From: Branchiostoma floridae
Taxonomy: Eukaryota; Chordata; Leptocardii; Amphioxiformes; Branchiostomatidae
Direction: 5' to 3'
Assembly: GCF_000003815.2 (NCBI RefSeq)
Contig: NC_049980.1
Span: 29,288,600-29,352,599 of the forward strand
Length of the DNA: 64,000 nt
Each line of letters opens with the position of its first letter. The first letter of the stretch is position 1. Both the position numbers and the translations under genes were made by a program. A model generated the notes under the pieces. It was not told the DNA's origin. It did not search any database and saw only the letters and a list, made by a program, of their open reading frames with translations. Positions 1 to 11,200 of the stretch are shown here, piece by piece.

Positions 1-74
1 CACAACAAAATACTTGCAGCTACAGCTGCATGTACATGTATATGGCAACCTTTTTTTTACCTTCACCAAGGTTG

Positions 75-76
<2 letters not shown>

Positions 77-148
<72 letters not shown>
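77..148. repeat. (TG)n microsatellite
   Basis: About 36 uninterrupted TG dinucleotides are seen directly. They create a spurious Cys-Val reading frame that is not a gene. Confidence 0.97.
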
Positions 149-149
<1 letters not shown>

Positions 150-1469
150 ACAGCATAACTCCAGATACTGTGTAGCTATGGAGTTATGGAATATTTTGTA
201 TGTGAGTAGGGGTTGGGAAAGGAATATCAAGTTTGAAAGCAGCGGAACTTCCGGTGATGATATTGTGTTTTACTCTGCACAAAGCTTAAAATAATATGCT
301 AAGTTATAGCAGGAATATGAGTCTGACTGGGGGAATGACTGAAAGCCTGGCAACACACGGTACCAGACGAGACTAGTACAAAGTGGTCCCCATTGTCGTG
401 GCTGTACATTACTAGCAGTTGACCGCCTTTTCAAGAAGTGGTCCCAGTCCATACACCTGGAACAAGGAACAACGCCTGGACCTCTCAGTCTTTCAGAGTT
501 AATTAAAATGAATGGAAGAGAAAACCCATTAAGAAGTCATTTAAACACTCCCGGTGTTTGGCAAGAACCGTGTGCATACATGGTTAGCGGAGACCTTACG
601 CTCCATGCTGTTTGGGTCAGCAGGTAGTGAGAGAAAACGATTAATGTTGACATTGTCAACTCAGCTTTGATAGCAACAAACATATTTCAATCTATCAACA
701 AGAATTACGAGTGGGCGTGTCTTTCAATGCATCAGAAGGCTAGTCTTTGCATAAGTTAGGCCAATTAGAATGAATATGTTTCAACTTTTCATTCATCTTT
801 ATGTTGTAACTGCAAAACTTTGATCAAGGAGGTTTAAAAGAAATCCCTGCTTTGACCTAGACTGCAGAGGTTCCAATGGTCCAACCATTGGGGTTTTGTA
901 GAGATCTGTATCCTGGTTACCTTAAAGTTTAACTTATCTTTGAAGCCCATTCCAGCCCTTTCCCATTGATATACTCGGGCTAAGCATGCAGTAACAGTCC
1001 ACCTGAATAAACAAGTCTAAAACACAGGTTATAGGTGTAGTAAAGAGGGAGAATTGGCTGTCTTTCCTGAAACAACACCAGGTAACAGTACCGTATCTTT
1101 CAACAACATCGTGTTATCTCCGTCCAATCACATGTGGCAACCACAAATTGTTTTCAGCAATATTGTTTCCGTAACCATAATGGCATACAGAGGCAAGAGG
1201 GTGCTCAAAGAGGGTTTTGTTCCAGAAAGCAAAACAAAGACTACCACTACCAACAAACTGCCACAAGGGGGAATAATGAAACAGTTTGTTCTTTTAACGT
1301 GAAAACCGAGGGGCAAGTGTCGTTACGACCTGTGTAATCCAATCCAAGTGCCATTGTGTGGTGGGTTTTTTAACCGAATTGTTGTGATTTCTGGAGTGGT
1401 TACTGGCAATAACAGCCATCAGGTATCTAAATTACTGGGAAAACTTTGAAGTTGAGTAGGTGTACCCTC

Positions 1470-1624
1470 TACCAGGCTCTACATGATGCTGGAAAAAACG
1501 AAAAATTAACCAAATAGACACAACACCAGTGGAGTTAGCTGGCCAAAGGTACAGTATACAGCCAACTGTAGATGTGCAATTGGTCTATTTGGTCCATTTT
1601 TCCAGCATCATGTGGAACCTGGTG
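1470..1624. mobile_element. Inverted-repeat (MITE-like) element
   Basis: The outer arms (CCAGGCTCTACATGATGCTG at the left; CCAGCATCATGTGGAACCTGG-like at the right) are inverted repeats of about 26 bp with about two mismatches. An inner pair, ACCAAATAGAC / GTCTATTTGGT, extends the fold. There is no coding capacity. This fits a non-autonomous DNA transposon; the family is not recognised. Confidence 0.7.
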
Positions 1625-2488
1625 CAGGCAAGAGTAGATTCAAAACAATAGGTTGGTAACCATGGTAACATAGGACAATTCCATCAGTCGCTTGTATTCA
1701 GCCAAGCCATCGCTTACTCTACCGCAAGCTATAAACATTCTGATGGAAAATAAGCTTGGAGCTCTGGACCATAAAATATGGACACAAAACTGAATAGTTT
1801 TATAGCTAGGACACCCTTGTGTACAAAAGGTATTCACCCGTTAACAGGTGTCATGGTAAATGGCAGGTTAAGTGAGATAAACTAGAACAGCTGATCCACT
1901 CTGCACAAGGATGTTACCCATAAAATGTAAACCTATCTCATGTGTCCTTGCTCACAGAGTACTTGACTCTTTGTTCTCTTTTTGTCATACTATACAACTC
2001 CTATCGACCAAGAAAAGACCCATTCAATGGTTTTCCGGCTGCCATGCTGCCATGCTTGAAAGGATGCAAATCGTGCATTTCTTTATGAATAAAGCGTTGG
2101 AGTTGTTTTGTTTTCGGAAATGGACAGTACCAAAGATGCAACTTGAACTCTGGATCTTAACTGCGGAAGTTTCACTGTCTCCGTACGTTGTTTAGCATCA
2201 TCTTGAACTTCGTAGTACGCGTTTAAGTTGTATTGAGAAGTTGCGGCGTTGCAAATCGTTTGACTTTAATTTCTAAATATATCTTCGGGATTTACAAGTA
2301 GGAGCGAAACCTTACGATGACCACAGCTGCACAGGGGCCTTGGACGGTAGTTTGAACGTCGTTGTTATGCAGATCACGGACGGAATGGGTGAACTTTTGT
2401 TTGATGATCTTAAAACGGGACAACGCCATCTGTTTTTAGACTGGTAAACGTCATCTACATGTACTTAGGGTCCAGATTTGTCACTCAC

Positions 2489-2716
2489 CTTCCAACTTGT
2501 CCTGGGTTCTGCCGTAGTGTCCATGCTAGCCACCCCTGACTCGGCGCTGAGCCGTCCCGGGTCGGACACCCCGCGATCGTGCCTGCCCTGCCGCCGGCGG
2601 GACCGTGCCGGACCCTCCCCGTACACATTTCCATCCGCCCCGCCGGGAGACCCGAACAGCTTGGTCCGGAGGGCGGACGCCCTGGCGTCGGTGTCCGGGT
2701 CGTACATATACGACAT
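2489..2716 (-). CDS. First coding exon of an unidentified gene (partial)
   Basis: A minus-strand frame starts at ATG 2716 and encodes 76 residues beginning MSYMYDPDTDARASALRTKL and ending in EPRTSWK. It stops exactly at a strong splice donor (AAG|gtgagtga), in phase 0. The exon is far richer in GC and CpG than its surroundings, as expected of a CpG-island first exon. The protein is hydrophilic and rich in Gly, Arg, Ser and Asp, has no signal peptide or membrane span, and looks disordered. I do not recognise the family. The remaining exons would lie to the left; none is identifiable before the window edge, so intron 1 is at least 2.4 kb. A long antisense frame across the same block is probably a GC-bias shadow. 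Confidence 0.5.
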
Positions 2717-4551
2717 GCTTGTCCTTAGGGAGAAAAAACGTACAGCACACCGTTCTGTTTACCGTAGTCAGCAACGCGACAAAGTTTGTAGTCCTGAACC
2801 CAAAGCAAAGCAAAGTCCGTTGTTTGAGGTTCAAACCTCTGGCCCACGCCGCGAGGACACCAGTCCACTCCTGGGAAAGTTTGTCACAGTTTATACCGAT
2901 ACGACAAACCGCCTCGGGCAAAACAAAGTTGGCACAACTATTCTACACGGCACTCAGCTGGGCAAGACGTGCAGGAATCAATGTAAATGTACAGGAAAAG
3001 TCCTTGCCATGTCCTACACAAGCAAACCACTGCCAACTACCGTGGAAAAACGACACAATCAGTTACAAAAGTAGGCGGAAATTTGAGCCCTTTCGGTAAT
3101 TCAGACCATTGTGCATGGGCCGCACCATACTACCGGATAAGGGAGGGAATAAACTTTTAAAAACCCATGTCAACATGGACTAGTAATACCTTACCAATGA
3201 AAGCTCAAGTGCTGTACAGTAAGAATTTGTACCAAACAAACACGCATGCTTTAGTAACATAACAGACGCTACGGGCCAACCTTGGGTACGCGATTGGTAT
3301 CGTCCAGACAATAAGCAAACATTCACTATTGTTGTCAGATGACATGTCAGAGCCTACATACGGATCGTTGCTTAAAAACAGTTTGAGTGGCTGTTTTTCT
3401 TGTGATCGATGCTAGCTGTCTACTAGCTGAATAAACCACTGTTCGAGCCAAGGCTGGTTTGGCAGTTATCTGCAGCACGATGAAGCCATCTAGCTGCAAT
3501 GCCAGCAACAACCAACAGGAGGCTCTTATGCACAACATCCAAGAAATCATATAAAATCTATATTGCTTCTTGACAAACCTTTCGATGCTGCATACACCAT
3601 ATACCAAGTAACTTAATCAAACCAATGAGGTTATATATAACCTCCTTGATCAAACCGAAGAACATTATGTAACAAAGGCACTTGAATGGACATATAACAA
3701 ACCACAATGTGAGGCTGTGCAATACATTCTACACAATATCATTGATGGGCAGCCACTTGTGGAGTATGGCAAATCTAGTTTATGTACTAGTATTGGTTTG
3801 GAGCCCTTTGCTGATGGGCCTTCCTCCTCATTGCCTCAATAGCAGCTACTCTCTCAGAATCACTGTTGGCTACTATTTGGTCTCTAGCATGCTATTTCAT
3901 CCCTTGGTGGCTGTAACAGCTTGCTAGCTAAATGTGATATTGTCTTCTTTTCCTGATCCTTAGTTCTAGCAATTTCTTTGAAATTTTCTACATCAGGGTC
4001 ATGGGGAATGCAGTTCTGATTTTCAAGTGTAGTTCATAGGTTAGCCCTTTGAACTGTAGAGATTGGTCTTTATAAGCTCATGAGAAAACCCAACCCTGTC
4101 AATCCTTACTGTCTAGCTTTCGAATCTCTGCTCTGGGATTTTTTTGCAGTACTCTGCGGCATGATGTCATACTATCTCTACAGGCATTTAAGTTAAATTG
4201 TATGGGTTGTTTCCGACATGGTTTAGACAAATGAACACCTTTCTGCCATTTGGAAGGTTGCAGTTCTTCTGGGATGGGTGAAGTACTATCACTGGTGATT
4301 TTGTTAGTTGAACTGTTCCCTTAAACACCAATCACCTTAATCACCAATCTACTTGGAGTCGGCAGGTTTCATGGCTAACTGAAAGGACATTTTATCTTTT
4401 CATGCATTACAACTTACTAGATCAGTGTTTCCCTTTCTTATCTTGCATACTGACCATTACTGTATTCTATTCTCCTTGTCAGTCATTGTAATCTTTCTCA
4501 GCAGAATCACACATTGAAAGCACAACACAACATTTACAAAAGAAACCATTG
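2717..4551. other. Intergenic region between the unidentified first exon and DAZAP1
   Basis: This holds the presumed promoter of the unidentified minus gene next to 2717 and the spacer up to the DAZAP1 3' end. A short palindromic element (ACCTCCTTGATC type) lies near 3630-3655. Around 3690-3910 short frames are open on both strands, but neither shows a recognisable domain or splice borders. Nothing else is supported. Confidence 0.4.
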
Positions 4552-4557
4552 TTTATT
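4552..4557 (-). terminator. Candidate polyadenylation signal of DAZAP1
   Basis: AATAAA on the minus strand (TTTATT on plus) lies about 680 bases past the DAZAP1 stop, in AT-rich sequence with no other exon between. It is a plausible 3' end; the choice is inference from position and motif only. Confidence 0.35.
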
Positions 4558-5238
4558 TTCCATTTTTGTGCATGTTACAACTTTTGGTTTGACAGGTACA
4601 GTTGTCATGTTACAAAATAGTCTCTCCTTTCCTTGACTCATCCTAGTTCTTAACTGACTTAACATAAAAAGATTCCTCTCTCAACTAGAAGAGCTAAAAA
4701 TTCCTGAGATTACCAGTCCAAGAGACTATCTTAATTTAAAAACGAAAGTTCCAAAATTAACCATCACACTAGATTGACTGTAATCCACTAGTTTCTACAA
4801 AAGCAAAGTCATCTTACACAAATTCTGATGTAGTCCGCTTAACTCATATCACAATCCTCACAATATGCCTATGTACAGATGAAAAATCCAACCATTCTCA
4901 CGACTACTTCTTTTACTTTAGTTATAACACAAAATAGTTGAATTATTCAAGGTAGGTGTAAGTGATGTTAAGTTGGGGTGAAACGTTCAAGAGAAACTAT
5001 AGAGGAAATGCTTTCGATACACTCCATACAGACATTTGCAATCTGATGCAATGTACATGCCATCAACTTCTGTCACATGTCTGTACTAACTGCCCTAACC
5101 TTGAACAACATTTACTTTCCGATGTGGTTTCTCTTGTATTTACACAGATCACATGTTTGCATCATCTCTGTAGAATTCAGCTGCGAAGCACTGGTTGAGT
5201 ACAGCAGATGACAGCGTGTTTACAGCGGTGTCTCTAAT

Positions 5239-8200
5239 CTATCGCCTGTAAGGGTGGAAGCCAGCGGAGTTGCTGGCAGACCCACGGCCGTACCCCCCTG
5301 TCATCTGGCCGCCTCCTCCGTAGCCCCCCTGTGAGTCAGGCTGTGTGTACCCCCCTGGCTGTTGAGCGGTGTAGCCACCAGACATGTCCCCTCCGTAAGT
5401 GCCCCCAGCTGTAGGACAAGACAGAAGGATGGCAAGGCTTAGTTTTTTTCTATTCTCTCCACGACTTTTCAAAATTCTTCTCTGCTTATGTCTGAAATCC
5501 ATCATCCAAACAGTAAAGTCATTTTCAATCGAGAATGAAGGCAATATCCCTAACAAGACAGGATGAACATTGACACGATCAGAGAGCAGAGCGCAAAAGA
5601 GGAGCTCACCACAGTAAGGAAAAGGCATACAGAAGGGGTCCATTCGTTACCCACTTCAAAAATCCATGACTACAGGCAATGCCACAAGATCCCATTACAA
5701 AAGCAGAGCTTGCCACCAAACTACAGTAAGCACTCACTACAAAAAGAAAGAGCACTTCAAATACATCACTTCTATACAATGCATTTACACGGCCGGCTTG
5801 TTGCAGGTTGAGCTAGCAGAAAGATCTCAAGGAAAAGACGGATGTCATAGGAAGGAAGACTTTTAATAATGCTATCTGACTCAAGCATGTGCTACGCAAC
5901 TGGCTTGTCCGCAAGTGTTCATACTCTGGTACACACTGAAAGCCTAAATTTTCGAGCTTTGTCTCCAGCTTGAAATAGACAGCCACAGCAACTAGCCGTC
6001 TGCCAGAATATGTGGAAGGTAAGATGGGAAGGAAGCAACTAGAATGACTCAGAGTTATTTCTTTCAAGTGAAGTTTGCAAGAGGCTTTCATCCTCCCTTG
6101 TTAGTTTTGTAAGGGATGTAAAATCTCTTCTCAAAACTGACCTCTTTTCTGCTAGTCCCTTAATATTCGTATTCTGGAAAGAAACAGCAAAGAGGTCAGT
6201 TGGGAGAATTGTTTGTGCAGCCTTCGCCAGACCTGCAAAGAGATTTAAGCTCTTTTGTTTTAAACTAGATGTCAGTACAGTTATAGGGTAAAAAGGGTCT
6301 TTTTTGTGACAAGGCCAGGTCTGAGGAAGACTCGAGTTGTATCAAATGAACATTTGTGTCTTTTAGAGGGCATTTCCTGACTTACGTCATGGAAGTTCTT
6401 TCATCAAACACGTCGCGGAAGTTCTTTCATCAAAACGCATGTGTACGAAATTTATTTACCATGTGGACAAAGCAGCTGGTGATCTTGCACATTCGCAGCA
6501 CTGGGCATTGTGCTCAACCCAGAAATCTTTTTCATTTCGTTAATGAAACACCAAATAAACACCTTTTTTTGTAAGGTTTGCCAACATAAGTGCAAGCACA
6601 GCTGAGCAGGCACACAAAAAGCATGCGTTGCCAAGCTTAATGGACACCAATAATTTCACCTTCAGAGAGCTCAGTACCTGCACTGCCTCCGTAGTTCGCA
6701 TCACCGGTGCCGCCGTAGTTTGCCGAGCCTCTTACGGCGCCGTAGCTGGACTCCTGCTGTGGGTAACTGCCCATTTGTCCTGCAGCAAACATGCAAAACA
6801 AAACAGATTCAAGATTGGATTCAATGCACAAGTGAGCTATGTGTCGCCTAGCCCGTCAGAAGTCACCACATTTTCATACTCTTCGCACCACCACCAGGGG
6901 AATGGGAGTGAGTTGGGGGAGATTCGTGTCCAGGATTTTTTTTTTAAATTCCGACCCACCACCAACATTTCCCAAACGACCAGTGAAAATGTGTTAACTT
7001 TTGCACCTCTACCCGTCCTCTACAGTCCTTTCAGTAATAGTGACCGTGTGCCGGTCGACTGGCGGTACCCACCGTAGCCGTAGTTGTTGAAGTCGGCAGG
7101 CTTGCTGGCGTCCCCGGCAGGCTGAGCTCCGTAGCCACCCTGGTTCTGTCCCATGCCCTGGCCCATGCCCTGTCCCATCCCCTGCCCCATACCCTGGCCC
7201 TGTTGGAAGCTTTGTTGCTGGCCATACGGATCCCCAGTTCCACCATAACCATAGCCATACCCTGTCGTGCCTGAAACAAGGCACACAAACATGCGTTTAG
7301 TACCAATTATTTAGCAGGTGGGATGATGGCAGGCGGGTGTTCGATTTTTTTTTTTTAGATGAGGATCCCAACCCAACTTTTGGAATTTTGGAATGACCTA
7401 TGAAGTTTTGTTTCTTGGGCATTTGTGGGATGTTCTCGGTTTTCCAAGTGCCCCTGGCTTGATGTATCAAGTATCTCTATCACTCCCTCAAAAGAGCTTG
7501 CCAGAGAAGGTTTAATGCCTGGAATTAGACTGATGGTTCTAATCTTACAGCACTACACAAACATTTGTAACTGTATCCTTCCTTTAGTAGAGAACCAACA
7601 ACCACAAATGTTAGCCCTGTGGAGTAGAAGGGGGTTACTCTGTGCCCATCTTGACCCTTGACTGCCATGAAAAAAGGCCGACAAGCAACACTATGGGCAA
7701 AGGACGTTAGTATTACTGCACAGGAGTTGTGAAGCAGATGTCAACAAGTTTTCTCTCTTGACCAAAAGTCTTTGTCTTTCTTCAATACCACCATAAGTCA
7801 AACGATTTTGAAAGTTCTTAATTATTAGAAATGACATTTTTTGAGAGTCTGTTTAACAGCTTGATTGATGATCATCTGCTCACAACAGTTAACAACCGTG
7901 TTGCTGTGCAACGAAATCAGACGAACCATAGCCTCCGGGTGGTGGTCCGCCAGCAGGTGGTCCTCCGTAGCCGCCGCCACCACCGTAGCCGCCGGGCTGG
8001 GGTGGTCCGCCGTAGCCGCCGCCAAACTGGTTGTAGCCGCCTCCGCGACCAGGACCGCCATAGCCGCCTGCAACAAACATAGGTAAGCCAAGTCGTAAAC
8101 ACTCGGTCCTGCTTTACTTGTCGTAACACATGCAAGACTGTGGAGAGCAGTCGGGGCACTTTGATTTCAGACTGAGAAATGGTAGATGTTAACTTGGAAT

Positions 8201-11200
8201 GCATGCACAGTCCTTTTGTACGCTGCTCAGTTCCCATCCAAAATAGCGATCCAACAATATGACAGCACAAAAGTGTGAAGGAATCGATGGCCGCATTTTC
8301 ATGTAAGGTATGACAAAATGTTTGGGGAGGGTTTTTCTCGTTTGGGTGTGCTGAGTTTGAGCTACAGCTGTGAGAGGAGTCGAGAGTGAGCGGAGTGGTC
8401 GCGGGGATGGGTGGGGAAGGTAGGCATCAACATACCCATAGGTTGTCCCTGGGCTATCCACACACCTACAGGTTCCAGAGACACCATAGACAGCCACAAC
8501 AAGATCACAGTGGTCAGCACACTACAGCTAACCTCAACTGTCAGTCAAACCAATTGGGACTAATAGCCAAAAGAACTGAGATTTCTTCAGTAAAATGGGA
8601 ATGTCACAATGTTTCTAATCCAAAAATCATTACAAAAATGACTGACCGTTGAGGCTAAACCACAAGCACAAACAAATTGCACAACAGCATCATGGTTTAT
8701 GAACACATCTCAAGTGTGAAATACTGTATAGTAATCATAGCCAAGGCATTGTCATGCAATGATTCCACTTTCTTCTCCAAGTTGTTTTTAGTCCTCACAA
8801 AATTTCTATCTTCCAGTGCCAGTTGAGATGAGTACAAAACCACTTACCTGGATGTCCAAATAAGACAGAGAGAAAGAAGGAAATGTGTGTGTCAACCTGC
8901 ATGCCCACAACAACATCCCCATTCAGAAAGTTCTCCCAAAGACAATTGCATTACTACACATTTTTTGCTCATTTTCATCAACTTGTGTCTAAATGATGCA
9001 ATTACAGCAAACTTCCATGATCTTTTTCAAAACATTAACACATCACAAAACAGCAGCATATCGCATTTTTTGGAACATTAAAAAAATCATGTAAACACCA
9101 AATGGCCATTTTGTGCCTTGTAAAGATGTTCGGCCGACCGAGCCGGACATTTTTACAAGACAACAAGGCCAGGGGAACCTAAGAAGCAATGACAGAACTT
9201 CCACCGACCATTTTCCATACCTCCGCCCTGCTGGCCGCCCCAGTTGCTCTGCTGGCCGCCCCAGCCGCCGCCTCCGAAACCACCACCGCCGCGGCCCCAG
9301 CCGCCTCCGCCAGACTTGCCGTCGCGGGGTTCTGCCTTCTTTGCCTCAACCTTCATCAAAACAAACATCCCCGATGAGAAGACCTGCCGTATTTTGTACT
9401 TTTGTAGCTAACATGCAGCATCCTCTCAGCATTGTAATTGTTTGAAGATTTTAATTGGTTTTTGGGGTATTTAATGACTGACATTTAAAAAAATTGTAAA
9501 AAAGATGTCGCGATTTCTATCTTTGGAATGAATCTAAAATTTGATTTCTTTCCGATTGGTTATTACTTCTTGAATGAACAAATGTTGAGAGGTTGCCACA
9601 AACGAGACTGACGACAGCAGTGCATGCAGCTAAAAGTGTGTACAGTTTGGATTTGTTTCAATTTCACTCAAAAAATTTCCTCCTCTAAATTGTTACTTCT
9701 CAATCTTGATCAAGATTGAGTGGTAACAGATTACTTCTATCGTGCAAATGTTAAATGTTTGCCGCAGATTTAGGTTGTTTGGCCAAACAGAATATAGTCT
9801 TGAAGATGTCAGTATAGGATATGTCTTTCATTACATTACTTGATAAATAACTAAGATAGACAGATCCTACTTATCTACTGAAAAAAGCTACTTGGAGCAT
9901 ACTGTTACTGGTACTTTACCCTAGTAATACTTTCAGCAATTATAAGAAATTCGTATCCATACGCACCCTTAAAATTAGAAAATTTTCTTAACTTAGCACA
10001 CGTCAAGACACTGAGAATTTATGCCATAACCACGTCACAAGCATACTGCTATTTTGGGCTAGATACTTAAAAAATGCATAAGACCTAATTGTGATCATTG
10101 TTTATCAATACAAAAAGTTATGTAATCTTATGGTTTATGATCTAATCATCCTATCTTAAGAATAGTGCCAATTCTTCTTCCATTTGGTGTCCTGGTTCCG
10201 AAGAAGTCCGTGTGACGTCTGACGAGTGCTGTGGATTGTTCTAACCTTAGCCAAATTAGTCAAGAAATTTCACCCGTTATTTGCTAAAATGCCTAGGAAA
10301 AAGTAACTTCGCTCCAAGTAAACTTTAGTTAGATGTATCAGTAACTGCGGCATATCTTGCACTTTATACTTTATATGTGGTAGACTACTCTGCTGTGTGA
10401 GGTGTGTGCCTTGCAATAAAGCCAACAGCAAACACTGAACCAAACAAACAAGCATGTCTTTGTACCAACACCAGCTTTTGCAACATTTAAATAAATAAAA
10501 ATGTTGGTTGACTTGAATGCACACAAACACCATAAAGAATTGTGATTTGTTTATACATAAATATATGGCAGAAATGCTTGTTTCTTTGGCCCACAAAAAT
10601 ATGAACAAATGTCAGATCTCTTTACAAGGCAACCCATCTTAGAACTTGCTAAGACAGACGCAAGCAAGGAGTCGTGTCACTCTGACAGGTGTGACAAGAG
10701 CTACTGCAGATAGAAGAAAGCAAAAGGAATAGTTCAGAAACAAGACAAAGGAGAATAACAACTATGCCATCAAGCAAGCCCCCTACAATAAATACATCCT
10801 TTCCAATTCTTACATGCAAACCAGACAAAGAGGACAGAATAGAACTTGAAACTTGAATACTAGTCTACACAGGGATGGGTGGCCTTGTTGAAACTGTAGC
10901 ATGAATAACCAACATGAAAAGACAGCTAGATTTCCTTTCTTCTACATCAAAATTTCAAATTCACTGGAGACTGACAAATGTCAGGTTGGTTGGTTGTTCA
11001 TGCAACAATCCTGCATTGACCAAGGTGATAGAATAAGAAGTAAATATGAAACTACAACTACACCCGTTTGCCCTTGATATTGTGCCAATGTACATCCACA
11101 GCCTTCTCAACGCTGGCTTCATCCTCGAACGTTAAAAATCCAAATCCTAACCGGCGAAGGGGGTAGGATGGGAGTGCAGCGATGTTATTACTTATACAGG

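Larger units (their letters stand above)
1..2488. other. Non-coding DNA left of an unidentified first exon
   Basis: I find no convincing exon here on either strand. If the first exon at 2489-2716 is real, this is the start of its intron 1, since that gene runs leftwards off the window. Contents are the TG microsatellite (77-148), an inverted-repeat element (1470-1624) and unremarkable AT-rich sequence. Short open frames at 1054-1302 and 1640-1837 lack family resemblance and clean splice borders. Confidence 0.5.

Noticed and set aside
82-294. Cys-Val repeat protein
   Set aside because: Translation of the TG microsatellite.
2478-3074. 198-codon plus-strand open frame over the GC-rich block
   Set aside because: It lies mostly antisense to the better-supported minus exon, has no recognisable domain and is explained by lack of stops in GC-rich sequence.
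3690-3910. Possible coding remnants on both strands (for example RDQIVANSDSERVAAIEAM on minus)
   Set aside because: Short, flanked by stops, no clean splice sites and conflicting open frames on both strands; possibly a transposon fossil but unsupported.
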